Origin: Bacillota bacterium
GTDB lineage: Bacteria > Bacillota > Clostridia > Lachnospirales > Lachnospiraceae
Reading direction: 5' to 3'
Assembly: GCA_023414875.1 (NCBI GenBank)
Contig: JAEZMV010000002.1
Coordinates: 62,001-126,000 of the forward strand
Length of the DNA: 64,000 bases
Positions 35,310-44,571 of the stretch are shown here, piece after piece. The position numbers and the translations under genes were made by a program. Each line of letters opens with the position of its first letter. Position 1 is the stretch's first letter. The notes beneath the pieces were generated by a model. The model saw only the letters and a program-made list of their open reading frames with translations, did no database searches and was not told the origin of the DNA.

Positions 35310-37457
35310 ATGTTTAAAAAAATTTTACGATCCGGTATCTCAATTGCTATAGCATTCGCACTGTTTATCATACCTCAAACAAATGCTTACGCTCAAACCA
35401 CTACATATAGTCTGGATAGCTTCGTAAATATAGGTACTGCGGCTACGAACACTACAGCCCCTGACGTAGCCAATTATGACAATGCGAAGGCTCTAGCCCA
35501 AAAAAAAGCAACTTTCCTTACCTCAATTTACAATGCTACGAGTGTACAATACGCCTTAATCGATAACGGTAAAATTATATTCTCCGGTCAGTCCGGTGTA
35601 AGTAGTAAAGAAGAGAAAACGGTACCGACAAAGGATAACATGTATGGCATCGGTTCCATCAGTAAAATATTTACCACCGTAGCTGTAATGCAGTTGGTTG
35701 ATCAAGGAAAAGTAAACCTTGATTCTCCATTAGTGCAGTATATACCTGAATTCAAGATGTCGGACGAAAGATACAAAAATATAACGGTCAGAATGCTTTT
35801 AAATCATACCTCCGGCTTACTTGGAAGTACCTCTAACAATATGATGCTATTTAACGATTACGATTCGTCTTACTATAATAACTTGTTAAAAGAATTATCC
35901 GATTCCAGATTGAAAGCAGACCCAGGTGCATTCTCTGTTTACTGCAACGACGGATTTACCTTAGCCCAGCTACTGGTTGAACGATTAACCGGAACCAGCT
36001 TCTCCCAATACTTAAGGGAGAATATAAATCACCCTTTAGGTCTTGAGGATACAAAAACACCTCAAGATAACTTTAACAGAGGCCTGTTAGTTAAAACTTA
36101 TTTAGCAGGCAATAACAGCGCACTACCAACAGAGAATTTGAATGCAATCGGCACTGGTGGAATTTACTCAAACGCTGAGGATCTATGTAGATTTGCACAG
36201 ATTTTCATGAGAGATTCCGACTCCGGCATACTATCAGCTGATTCTGTTAAAGCAATGGAGAACCCTGAATACCTTAACGGTATATGGCCAAATGACGAAA
36301 CTGGCCCTTTATCCTTCGGTCTAGGATGGGACAGTGTGGACACCTATCCATTTAGTGAATATGGAATTAAGGCTGTGGTAAAGGGCGGAGATACTCTGCA
36401 GTACCATGGAAGTCTTATCGTATTACCGAATGAGAACCTAGCTATGGCTGTATTATCCTCCGGTGGTGCTAGTACCTATGATCAGATCATGGCCCAAGAG
36501 GTTCTGCTTTCCGTATTAAAGACTAAGGGTATAATTGATGAAATCAAACCGTATAAGACCTTTAAAAATCCTGTGAAAGCAGTAATGCCAAGTGAACTGC
36601 AAGGATATGAAGGTGTCTATGCATCCTTTAACGGAGCTACTAAAATATCCATAAGTAATGACGGTATCCTGTCCTTATCAGATGCGACGGTTCCAAAGTC
36701 TCTGTCACAAAAATATACCTTTACCGGTGATGGGAGATTCTATTCCAATGACGGAAGTATGTATCTTAGCTTTATAACCGAACGTAATGGTAATACATAC
36801 TTGAATGTCTCCGGTTACAGCATGATTCCTGGTTTAGGTCAGATTGCAAATTCCTGTTATCAGGGACAGAAGCTAGAGGAAAATCCTATTTCATTCGATG
36901 TAAAGGCTGCTTGGCAGAAGAGGGACAATAAATCCTATTTTATAGTAAATGAAAAATATAATTCGATGATATATACACATAGTTCACCGATCTCCAAGCT
37001 TCCTATGCTTAAAGACTTGGAAGGTTATTGTTATAATGCTAAGATCATAGACAAGGATAATGCAAAGGCCTACCTTCAGATACCGGGGGTCTACGGCAGG
37101 GATTTAAGTGATCTTTCATTCTATACTGTTGGAAATAAGGAGTATCTAAAAGCCAGCAGCAGCATATTAATTTCGGAGGATTATATCAAATCATTATCTT
37201 CGAAAGCTTCCTTCACAGTTAAGCTTGGTAAGGAAGGGTATGCGAACTGGTATAAGATTAATAAAGCTTCAGCAAAGAAAAAAATAAATGTTAAGCTTCC
37301 TAAGAATGCTTCACTATCCGTATACGATGAGAACGAAAGCTTAATATACAGTTCTCTCTTATCCAAGCAGTCCACCATTACCCTACCTGAAAAGGGATAT
37401 ATTGTATTTGCCGGTAATCCGAATGCTACGTTTACTGCAAAGTATGTAAAGAAATAG
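35310..37457 (+). CDS. secreted class-C beta-lactamase-family serine hydrolase
   Basis: A 715-residue exported protein with a signal peptide to about residue 29 (AYAQ). The beta-lactamase/transpeptidase-like domain covers about 55-400, with catalytic SISK (around 118), the Tyr-x-Asn element in FSVYCNDGF, and HGS (QYHGSLIVLP) as third motif. The last 300 residues look like beta-sandwich modules without known motif. Family members include D-aminopeptidases, esterases and peptidoglycan-acting enzymes. True beta-lactam resistance is not implied. AGGAGGG precedes the ATG. The 3' end abuts a remnant of the lipoprotein gene on the opposite strand. Confidence 0.88.
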   Translation: MFKKILRSGISIAIAFALFIIPQTNAYAQTTTYSLDSFVNIGTAATNTTAPDVANYDNAKALAQKKATFLTSIYNATSVQYALIDNGKIIFSGQSGVSSKEEKTVPTKDNMYGIGSISKIFTTVAVMQLVDQGKVNLDSPLVQYIPEFKMSDERYKNITVRMLLNHTSGLLGSTSNNMMLFNDYDSSYYNNLLKELSDSRLKADPGAFSVYCNDGFTLAQLLVERLTGTSFSQYLRENINHPLGLEDTKTPQDNFNRGLLVKTYLAGNNSALPTENLNAIGTGGIYSNAEDLCRFAQIFMRDSDSGILSADSVKAMENPEYLNGIWPNDETGPLSFGLGWDSVDTYPFSEYGIKAVVKGGDTLQYHGSLIVLPNENLAMAVLSSGGASTYDQIMAQEVLLSVLKTKGIIDEIKPYKTFKNPVKAVMPSELQGYEGVYASFNGATKISISNDGILSLSDATVPKSLSQKYTFTGDGRFYSNDGSMYLSFITERNGNTYLNVSGYSMIPGLGQIANSCYQGQKLEENPISFDVKAAWQKRDNKSYFIVNEKYNSMIYTHSSPISKLPMLKDLEGYCYNAKIIDKDNAKAYLQIPGVYGRDLSDLSFYTVGNKEYLKASSSILISEDYIKSLSSKASFTVKLGKEGYANWYKINKASAKKKINVKLPKNASLSVYDENESLIYSSLLSKQSTITLPEKGYIVFAGNPNATFTAKYVKK

Positions 37458-37473
37458 GAGTAATTCTTCTGCC

Positions 37474-37542
37474 TCTTGTCTTTAGAACTGCAGACTGTTA
37501 CTGCCATAATAAGCAATAAGATGACTAAGATACTTTCCTCAT
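37474..37542 (-). pseudogene. 5' fragment of a paralogous binding-protein gene
   Basis: The minus strand encodes a signal peptide like that of the large lipoprotein (LLIMAVTVCSSKDKR against LLIIAVAGCSSKDKK), with a small deletion after MRKV and truncation 17 bp downstream of the serine-hydrolase stop. It is the second remnant of the same gene type. Confidence 0.75.
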
Positions 37543-37735
37543 GTTGTATCCCTCCACAGACAACTTATTTATTAATTATTTTATCAAAATCAGTACTTTG
37601 TTAGCTACAGTTAAGTCTTTCTGACCCATTCCATTATTTTAATTATACAATTATCTAATTAATCTTTAACAAAATAGGAATTTTTTGAGATTTATTAGAG
37701 ATAATCATGCTACTATGATATAATTATGGTAGGTT
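37543..37735. repeat. duplicated regulatory region, copy B
   Basis: Direct-orientation copy of 33851-34045. It ends in TATAAT within ATGATATAATTAT and so probably supplies the promoter of the response-regulator gene that follows. Confidence 0.75.
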
Positions 37736-37747
37736 AAGGTGTGCTGC

Positions 37748-37778
37748 CAATATTGAAAAACATAGTTTTTCAATATTG
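37748..37778 (+). promoter_or_regulatory. 14-bp perfect inverted repeat in the response-regulator leader
   Basis: CAATATTGAAAAAC and GTTTTTCAATATTG are separated by only ATA. It lies between the promoter and the ATG at 37812. It could be an operator, an mRNA hairpin acting as attenuator, or both. No U-tract follows. Confidence 0.6.
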
Positions 37779-37811
37779 TATTCACGGGTTTACAGAAGAA
37801 TGGGGTGCTAT

Positions 37812-38489
37812 ATGAAGATTTTACTTATTGAAGATGATAAGGATCTGTGTGCTGCTCTCAGTGTATCTCTTAAAAAAGAGGGTTTTGATGTAGATATCAG
37901 TATGGATGGGGAGGATGCGATTTATTATGCAACCTCAGCATCTTATGATATTATTATATTGGACAGAATGCTTCCTTTACTGAATGGTTTGCAGATCTTA
38001 CAAATTCTTCGTAAAAAGAATATTACAACACCGGTTATACTGGTAACAGCTATGAGCGGTATTAGCGATAGAATTGACGGATTAGATGCCGGAGCTGATG
38101 ATTACCTGGTTAAGCCCTTTGATACAGGAGAGCTTCTGGCAAGAATCCGTGCATTAGTTCGGCGCCCCAGAGAAATAAATAATACCCGTACACTAGAGTT
38201 TTCTAACTTTACTCTTAATATTGATCTACATATCCTAACAACAGAGCATAAGACTGTAACCTTATCCAATAAGGAAACTAAACTATTGGAGTTCCTGATT
38301 AAAAATAAGGGATTAATCCTCACAAGAGATCAAATTATTGAAAGAGTATGGGGGCTAGACAACTTTGTTGAGGACGGTAACTTAGATAATTATATCTATT
38401 TGGGACGCCGTCGATTAAAAGCAGCTAACTGCAGGGCACAAATTAAAACCATCCATTCTGTGGGCTATCAGCTTGTTGAACTATCATAG
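37812..38489 (+). CDS. OmpR-family response regulator
   Basis: A 225-residue regulator with a receiver domain (acidic pocket EDD, phospho-Asp in IIILDRMLP, Lys in VKPFDTGE) and an OmpR winged helix (about 125-222; TLSNKETKLLEFLIKN, NLDNYIYLGRRRLK). The ATG at 37812 has GGGGTG upstream and begins the usual MKILLIEDD; the earlier in-frame start lies partly in the inverted repeat. It is paired with the histidine kinase 14 bp downstream. Shared motifs in the duplicated regions suggest it once controlled, or still controls, the binding-protein operon. Confidence 0.94.
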   Translation: MKILLIEDDKDLCAALSVSLKKEGFDVDISMDGEDAIYYATSASYDIIILDRMLPLLNGLQILQILRKKNITTPVILVTAMSGISDRIDGLDAGADDYLVKPFDTGELLARIRALVRRPREINNTRTLEFSNFTLNIDLHILTTEHKTVTLSNKETKLLEFLIKNKGLILTRDQIIERVWGLDNFVEDGNLDNYIYLGRRRLKAANCRAQIKTIHSVGYQLVELS

Positions 38490-38503
38490 CATAGGGGGTT
38501 ACC

Positions 38504-39790
38504 ATGTACAGATCCTTACGAAATAAGCTGGTTATGCTGTATACGATATCAACCGGATTGATTCTCATTATAGTCATGATTATCATTATATTAACTACAG
38601 AGAAAGAACTGGAAGATACTCGGTTAGAAGCCTTCCTTAATCATGGGAACACAATTATTAACAAGCTTCAAATAGAAAATACGGTGGAACATAGCTGGTT
38701 ATCTCAGTTAGAATCAGAATACAATTTATTAATACAGATTATTGATAATGGCAGTCCTATCTCCTTCCAAGGTGTTTTGCAGTCCCCTACAAACCGTGAA
38801 CTGTTAATGAAGCAGCTTACAGACCTTGCTTTGAGGGAAGGAATTAGAGTAAAAGAATATCCAGTCTTCTTCAAGGAGGCCCAAAGTAGTATTTATACGA
38901 TAAAGGGTGAGAAAAACGAAGTCTATTATGGAGTTGCTGTAATCATACCGACAGCTACCGGCTGGAGAAGTCTTTTATTGCTTCAATATTTCCCAAATTA
39001 CTACTCCTTATTAATAAAGCAAATAGCACTATATTCCCTCCTAGGCTTAACCGGAATCATTGCTTTGTTTCTGGTAAGTCTATGCCTTGTGTCAAAAATG
39101 CTAAAGCCGATAGAAGAAAGCAATCGTAAGCAGACCACATTTATTGCTGCTGCCTCCCATGAACTGCGTTCTCCTCTGTCTGTGATTATGGCAAATAATG
39201 CGGCCATCTCTACTACAACACCTGAGGCTCAAATGTTTCATAAAGGAATTGATACGGAATGCAAACGAATGGCCCGCCTAATCGACGATATGCTTCTACT
39301 GACTTGTATGGAGGCAAAAACCTGGCAGATTAAAAATGAGCCTATCGAAATCGATACCCTATTGGTCGAAACTTACGAAGCTTTCTTACCTTTATTCCGA
39401 CAGAATGATTTAAATCTAGTGCTTAGCCTTCAAGAAGATGAATTGCCTATTATCTATGGGGATAAGGACCGCCTAAAACAAATACTGGCTATATTGCTGG
39501 ACAATGCATTATCCTACACACCACCTGGAAAAAAAGTTACCTTGCATGGATTTGTTATAGGCTCCCATCTTTATATTGAAGTAGAGGATCAGGGAATTGG
39601 AATCTCCGACATCGATAAAAAGCTTATATTTGACCGCTTTTACCGGGCAGATAAATCCCGAAATGACAAGAATCATTTTGGACTTGGACTATGTATTGCA
39701 AATGAAATAGTACAACGTCACGGCGGTAAAATCTCAATACGAGATACCGAAGGGGGCGGTGCCACCTTTGTCCTAAGGATACGAACATAA
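38504..39790 (+). CDS. sensor histidine kinase
   Basis: A 428-residue membrane kinase. Its first membrane segment lies at about 10-30, an extracellular sensor of about 130 residues follows, and the second segment lies at about 170-195. The H-box is ASHELRSPL, the N-box is in LLDNALSYT, and the G boxes are DQGIGI and GLGLCIANEIVQRHGG. It phosphorylates the regulator encoded just before it. GGGGG precedes the ATG. The signal is unknown. Confidence 0.94.
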   Translation: MYRSLRNKLVMLYTISTGLILIIVMIIIILTTEKELEDTRLEAFLNHGNTIINKLQIENTVEHSWLSQLESEYNLLIQIIDNGSPISFQGVLQSPTNRELLMKQLTDLALREGIRVKEYPVFFKEAQSSIYTIKGEKNEVYYGVAVIIPTATGWRSLLLLQYFPNYYSLLIKQIALYSLLGLTGIIALFLVSLCLVSKMLKPIEESNRKQTTFIAAASHELRSPLSVIMANNAAISTTTPEAQMFHKGIDTECKRMARLIDDMLLLTCMEAKTWQIKNEPIEIDTLLVETYEAFLPLFRQNDLNLVLSLQEDELPIIYGDKDRLKQILAILLDNALSYTPPGKKVTLHGFVIGSHLYIEVEDQGIGISDIDKKLIFDRFYRADKSRNDKNHFGLGLCIANEIVQRHGGKISIRDTEGGGATFVLRIRT

Positions 39791-39862
39791 AATAGACTCA
39801 CTGCCACTAACATTTCCGGTCTTTTGATTTCCGGTTAAAGCAGTAATTATACCGAGTGTTTC

Positions 39863-40708
39863 TCAATAACATCTCACAAAAACTTCATTAACTCCTTCAT
39901 AGAACCCAACGGTGAAAACCGTCTTTGCGCTGTCCATGCCGTCGGTCGCGAACTTAGTATACAGGCTCGCATCCTCGGTAAACGGATTGTCCTCTGTTAT
40001 GTCCTCGAAGCTTGTTAAGCCTAATCTGTCAAGCCAAGCCATCGCATAAGCATCCGGATCAAATTTTTCTGAATCCGCTTGCTCCAGCCTAAATGCAAAG
40101 CCATAAAGCTTTCCCGTTTCCGCATCCACATAGGCCTCCATCAACCTGAAAGGTGAATTTTCGCTGAAGGTGGGCGGTGTGGAGCTGCTGTAGTCAATTT
40201 GCCAGACGGGTACATTTTTCTGTGGGTCAAGCATATAGACAGCCGAATAGAGTTGCTGACTGCATGGGTTCAGGCTCGAATTTGTCACATCTATATTAAG
40301 CTTTAGATAATCTCGGATAATCTTGGTTAACTCGGTTATGCATGCTTCCATCGCCTGGTCAGCATCAAGTTCACCCACAGAAGGACCACGGTTGTTTTCA
40401 ACATAAGCGAAGGACATGACTGAATCGTCACGGTCGGACCTGGTTGCCTTTTCACGAATAGATGCTGCATAATCACTTTGCAGTATATTTCGATTACCTA
40501 GCGCCTGAGAAACAATGTAAAGTCGCTCACGATCGGACAATGAAGAGTATTGAAAGCTCTCCGGTGAGATTACGATATTTTCCTTGTATACGGCACCGAG
40601 TATGGATTTATCACTAAGGCGGGCCAATTTCGCAGGCATGAGTATAGAAAGTGCAATGACAGCCGTTACCAGTAGCAAAGAAACTGCATATTTTAGATGT
40701 TTAATCAT
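39863..40708 (-). CDS. secreted/membrane-anchored accessory protein of a two-component system
   Basis: A 281-residue protein with one N-terminal membrane segment (about 8-28) and an outer domain with no motif I recognise. It contains two segments that look like PepSY-like strands (QIDYSSSTPPTF and YVDAETGKLYGFAFRL). Its start overlaps the end of the kinase gene by eight bases, so it is co-expressed. Small secreted proteins of this kind often modulate the adjacent kinase. It is the last gene of the minus-strand group that contains the FG-GAP-like protein, regulator and kinase. Confidence 0.7.
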   Translation of the reverse strand: MIKHLKYAVSLLLVTAVIALSILMPAKLARLSDKSILGAVYKENIVISPESFQYSSLSDRERLYIVSQALGNRNILQSDYAASIREKATRSDRDDSVMSFAYVENNRGPSVGELDADQAMEACITELTKIIRDYLKLNIDVTNSSLNPCSQQLYSAVYMLDPQKNVPVWQIDYSSSTPPTFSENSPFRLMEAYVDAETGKLYGFAFRLEQADSEKFDPDAYAMAWLDRLGLTSFEDITEDNPFTEDASLYTKFATDGMDSAKTVFTVGFYEGVNEVFVRCY

Positions 40709-42125
40709 TTTTCATAACCTCCAGAGTGAAGCCTACGGTAGTTCCGGTACCCACCACGCTTTCGATTGTAAGCTCCGTGCCGTGCAACCTTGCGATTTCG
40801 GCGCAAAGCGTTAATCCAAGTCCCGCACCGTGGCGGCTGTGTGAGCGGGATTTGTCAACCATGTAAAAAGCTTCCGTAAGCCTGCTCAAATGTTCCGGTG
40901 GGATACCACAACCGTTATCCCGGATAGTAATCGCATATTTGCAGTCTCTTGCCGTGCCCGTCACTTCTACTAACCCCATAGGTTCGGAAGCCTTGACCGC
41001 ATTGTCCACCAGGTTAGCCAGCAAGGTTTTTATGAGTGACATTTCCCCATAAACCTGGCATTCCTCGTATTGAATCCGCAATTTTACATCAAGCTTTGAA
41101 AAGGTATCTCGTATGTATTCAAAAATAGTTTCCGTGTCGAACGTTCCGGACGGTTTTTCGGTACGTTTTAAAACAAGTATGTCCAGCAAATTGAAACTCA
41201 GCTTTTCCAGTCTGCGTCCTTCCTGATAAATATAATCAGCAGAGAGTAACAACTTTTCCTCCTCCAGCTTTTGTGATCGCATCATGTCCGCATAGCCGAT
41301 AATTGCAGTCATTGGCGTTTTCAATTCATGAGCGAACACACCCACAAATTCCTCTTGAGCTCGCGCAGCCTCTTGTAGCTGATACATATTTTTTTCAAGC
41401 GATGTGGCCATCTCATTAAAGTCCTGCGTAAGGCCTCCGAGCTCATCGCTGCTTATTTTTTTCGCTCGTGCGGCATAATTGCCTCCAGCCATTCTTTTTG
41501 CTGCTATGGAAAGCAATCTTACGGGGCGTGTGAGCCAATGCGAAAGTAGAAGAATAATGATACCCACGCAGATCAGAACGACAATACAAACCTTTCTGTA
41601 TACCGAGAACCCTGCCTCACGCTCCGTAAATACACTCGTGATATCAGCCAGAGTTTCGAGGTAAAGCGAACGGTCGATAATATTCAACTTCGTAGCAATT
41701 TGCATATAATATCGCCCATCAATCGGTATGATTTGATATGCAACCTCTTTGGCGCTGTTGTCATTGTCAGAGCTATTGTTGTCAGCACCTGTAATAATTA
41801 TGCTGTCGGCGGGAAAACCATCGCTTACGTACAGTGGGATGGTATCCTCATCGCATATGCGAACGTAGCGATTTTCGCCACCCGTATCGAGGGTCTGCGC
41901 GATTCGAGTAATATCTTGATCCTGCAAATGTTCGTATTTATAAGGAATGTTCAGCGCCGAAATCTCAAAGCCGAAGCGGATGATTCCGTTTTCGTCCAGT
42001 GCTTGCTTGGTTTCATGTGTAAGTGAGGACTGGAACATCGAACTTACGATATAATAACCGCCGACCGCTAGTGTCGCGGCAACGATTGCAATTGTCCATA
42101 AAAATAACTTCCAAGCGAACTTCAT
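40701..42125 (-). CDS. HAMP-containing sensor histidine kinase
   Basis: A 474-residue kinase with a membrane segment at about 7-30, an extracellular sensor, a second segment at about 178-198, and HAMP at about 200-250 (LTRPVRLLSIAAKRMAGGNY in part). The H-box is FAHELKTPM, the N-box is in LANLVDNAVKA, and the G-boxes are DNGCGIP and GAGLGLTLCAEIARLHG. It probably signals to the regulator encoded upstream, from which it is separated by a 160-bp palindromic element. Base composition in this stretch appears more GC-rich than in neighbouring operons. Confidence 0.93.
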   Translation of the reverse strand: MKFAWKLFLWTIAIVAATLAVGGYYIVSSMFQSSLTHETKQALDENGIIRFGFEISALNIPYKYEHLQDQDITRIAQTLDTGGENRYVRICDEDTIPLYVSDGFPADSIIITGADNNSSDNDNSAKEVAYQIIPIDGRYYMQIATKLNIIDRSLYLETLADITSVFTEREAGFSVYRKVCIVVLICVGIIILLLSHWLTRPVRLLSIAAKRMAGGNYAARAKKISSDELGGLTQDFNEMATSLEKNMYQLQEAARAQEEFVGVFAHELKTPMTAIIGYADMMRSQKLEEEKLLLSADYIYQEGRRLEKLSFNLLDILVLKRTEKPSGTFDTETIFEYIRDTFSKLDVKLRIQYEECQVYGEMSLIKTLLANLVDNAVKASEPMGLVEVTGTARDCKYAITIRDNGCGIPPEHLSRLTEAFYMVDKSRSHSRHGAGLGLTLCAEIARLHGTELTIESVVGTGTTVGFTLEVMKND

Positions 42126-42199
42126 TAGGGGGCACCTCTCTCATTAATTTATATTTTATTAGGATTTGAGTGTCAAAAGCTCTTCTGCCAACTTGACTC

Positions 42200-42359
42200 C
42201 GTCAATTTGCACAATTACCTTCTATACCCAGAGAGATACAAACATGGTTTATTAAGCAACTGTATGAAAGTCGTAACGTACTTCATCCAAGCGAGAGCGT
42301 GTTGCGTATAAACTATGTTTCGTATCTCGATTGACTTAGCTAAATAGTGCAAATTGACG
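42200..42359. repeat. 160-bp imperfect palindrome (MITE-like or large hairpin)
   Basis: The ends CGTCAATTTGCAC (42200-42212) and GTGCAAATTGACG (42347-42359) are perfect inverted repeats. Inner arms also pair (GAGATACAAACATGGTTTAT against its complement around 42306-42332, with mismatches), and ATGAAAGT/ACTTCAT pairs near the centre. It has no coding capacity. It fills the 334-bp gap between regulator and kinase, so the two may not share one intact transcript. Confidence 0.7.
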
Positions 42360-42409
42360 AGCCAAAATTTGAAATTTGCTTTTTACACTCCAATCCTATT
42401 CATATTTAT

Positions 42410-43075
42410 TTAGATGCCCTTTGGCACCTCCAGTCGGTAACCTATTTTGAACACGGTAACAAGGCAATGTTCCCAGCCGAGCTTTTTTCGCAGGCGTTGA
42501 ACATGTAGGTCAACTGTACGGCTATCACCATCGAAGTCGCTTTCCCATACACGCTCATATATCATATCGCGGTAAAGTGCAATATTTTTGTTGCGTGCAA
42601 ACAGACTGAGCAAGCCAAACTCCTTAGCTGTGAGCTCCAATTTACGTCCGTTCTTATCGGCCCTGTGTGCGTCAAAATCTATGGTTATACCTTCAATCTC
42701 CATAACATTATCGGCTTTGTGGTAACGCCTAAGTACGACCTCGACACGTGCGAGCAGCTCCACCATGTCGAACGGCTTGACAAGGTAATCCTCCGCGCCG
42801 AGCCGTAACCCCTTCACGCGGTCGCGAACCTCGTGCTTCGCAGTAATGAATATAACCGGTGTCCCCGTCGGTCGTATGTAGTCCATCAGCTCAAAACCGG
42901 TAACACCGGGCAGCATGATGTCAAGCAATATCAGGTCGTAGCTTTTTGCTTCGATTAAGTCCGCCGCCTTCATACCGTCTTCCGCTGTCTGGCAATGATA
43001 ACCTGCGGATGTAAGCTGCATGTCAATTAAGTCACGAATCGGTTTTTCATCTTCTACTATTAAAATATTTATCAT
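42410..43075 (-). CDS. OmpR-family response regulator
   Basis: A 221-residue regulator with a receiver domain (EDE pocket, phospho-Asp in LILLDIMLPG, Lys in LVKPFDMVE) and a C-terminal winged helix (LTAKEFGLLSLFARN, DSRTVDLHVQRLRKKLG). The ATG at 43075 has GGGAG upstream; the longer ORF start has none. A short hairpin (GCTGCATC/GATGCAGC, 43089-43107) lies just before that site. It pairs with the kinase downstream. It sits within the locus of the VIT-vWA protein and exosortase and may control them. Confidence 0.93.
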   Translation of the reverse strand: MINILIVEDEKPIRDLIDMQLTSAGYHCQTAEDGMKAADLIEAKSYDLILLDIMLPGVTGFELMDYIRPTGTPVIFITAKHEVRDRVKGLRLGAEDYLVKPFDMVELLARVEVVLRRYHKADNVMEIEGITIDFDAHRADKNGRKLELTAKEFGLLSLFARNKNIALYRDMIYERVWESDFDGDSRTVDLHVQRLRKKLGWEHCLVTVFKIGYRLEVPKGI

Positions 43076-43260
43076 ATTAATCTCCCATGCTGCATCTTTG
43101 ATGCAGCTCAAAATGCCGGAACTAACTCCATTCCGCCGCCAACGGCGGCACAAACAATACTTGAAACAAGCTCATAATAATTTTCCACTGGAACTCTTTA
43201 TGGGGTTCTTTCCGAGTGAATTTTCTAATTCGCTTTGTGAAAGTGATTTTTCTTTCACTC

Positions 43261-44370
43261 TTACCACCCCCAATACTTACGCGCTGCTTGCACGATATCG
43301 TCCATCGTTTCATTTCCGGTAAGCTTGCCCACATTCGTGTTATGAAAGTCCGTGTCTTCGAAAAAAAATCCGTCGCGCTGATAATAAATTGAAAAATCAG
43401 TAACGGCATAGGTGTCGTTATTGTCGTCCAAATTCATATAATTGGTGAGCACTGAAAGATCAGCCCAGCCGTCACCGTCAACATCCTTGAAGGAAATACC
43501 GGTCATCTGACTGAAGTTATCGTAGTCGCGCATGGCTTGAAAGTTCCAGAGCAGTCGTCCTTCTTTGTCCATAAGATAAAGAATAAAAATATAGTGATTG
43601 CCCATTATGTAAGTTCCCGGAACCACTTTAACCATGCCGAACTTTTCATAATTCGTATAAAAGGTCTGATACTTGAGTGGTTGGAAACCGCCTTCCAGTA
43701 GCTCGACCATGGTTGTGGCACTGTACAAAAACTCGGAGGAATGCTCTCCTTCCGCGAAAATGGTCATCATATTGATGTCTTTATTCATGCTGAAGCGGTT
43801 TATTTTATCGCTTACGCGCCAATCTCTGTAAAAGCCGTCAGAGTCTGCATTCTGGTACAAGATATCGCCAATTTTGAATTTCACATCACCGTAAAGGCAA
43901 CGGGCTATCAGCAATATGTCCAGGAGACCGTCGTGATTAACGTCACGGGTGCCGATTGCTGCTATCGCAATATTTGGTTGGTAAAGGGAGCCTTTTTGAA
44001 AATAATTGCATTCCAGATCCTCAGTTTTATAGATAATGTTACCGTCGGCATCGGCAAAAAACAGGGCGGCTCTGCCGAGTTCAGAATGTACAGCGGCATA
44101 CAGGGAGCATTCGTTACTTTCTTCACTTCTTATGTTACTCCATGAAAAGCTGTCTATGAAGTGCATAGTGTCCAATATTACGTAACCGATGTCAGCAACA
44201 TCAGCAAGCGTAGTGATAGCATTAAACTTGGCGAGGTGTGAAGCAGCGGTAAGGGGTTTGGTGTAGGCGATGGAAGTAGGGGATAGAAAAATAGTTAGGA
44301 TTGTGAAACACAATAAAAGTGAAATACAGACATTTTTTATATGATTTAGTTTCGCATTTTTCTTTTTCAT
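43261..44370 (-). CDS. secreted FG-GAP/VCBS-like repeat protein
   Basis: A 369-residue protein with an N-terminal signal or anchor segment (about 13-35). It has calcium-binding FG-GAP-like loops (RDVNHDGLLDILLI near 140 and KDVDGDGWADLSVL near 295) and a less clear one (FADADGNIIY). Such repeats build beta-propeller-like extracellular domains. Its start faces the VIT-vWA gene across a 200-bp divergent promoter region. It is upstream of the regulator and kinase genes on the same strand, with a small stem (GTGAAAG/CTTTCAC, 43237-43258) after the stop. It may be an outer sensor or partner of the system; the function is not known. Confidence 0.72.
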   Translation of the reverse strand: MKKKNAKLNHIKNVCISLLLCFTILTIFLSPTSIAYTKPLTAASHLAKFNAITTLADVADIGYVILDTMHFIDSFSWSNIRSEESNECSLYAAVHSELGRAALFFADADGNIIYKTEDLECNYFQKGSLYQPNIAIAAIGTRDVNHDGLLDILLIARCLYGDVKFKIGDILYQNADSDGFYRDWRVSDKINRFSMNKDINMMTIFAEGEHSSEFLYSATTMVELLEGGFQPLKYQTFYTNYEKFGMVKVVPGTYIMGNHYIFILYLMDKEGRLLWNFQAMRDYDNFSQMTGISFKDVDGDGWADLSVLTNYMNLDDNNDTYAVTDFSIYYQRDGFFFEDTDFHNTNVGKLTGNETMDDIVQAARKYWGW

Positions 44371-44571
44371 TTATCCTCAGTACCTTTCGTTACAAACAAG
44401 TTATAAACGAGTCGTTCGTATTAACCAAATCTTACCACAAACTATGCGTGAATGCTATATACTTAAAATATTTTTCTATGTTACAACTCCGATACATCTT
44501 TGAAGCTTTTTTGATGGATGAGCCCTATAGAATAAACTCATAAAATAAAAAAATAAAAAGAGGTGTGTCGA

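Noticed and set aside
35310..37457. Beta-lactam resistance gene
   Set aside because: The SxxK, YxN and HG motifs mark the broad class-C-like hydrolase family. The length, extra domains and context give no support for antibiotic hydrolysis.
44027..44145. Part of a plus-strand frame opposite the FG-GAP-like gene
   Set aside because: Antisense shadow without a ribosome site; the minus-strand frame has a signal peptide and calcium loops.
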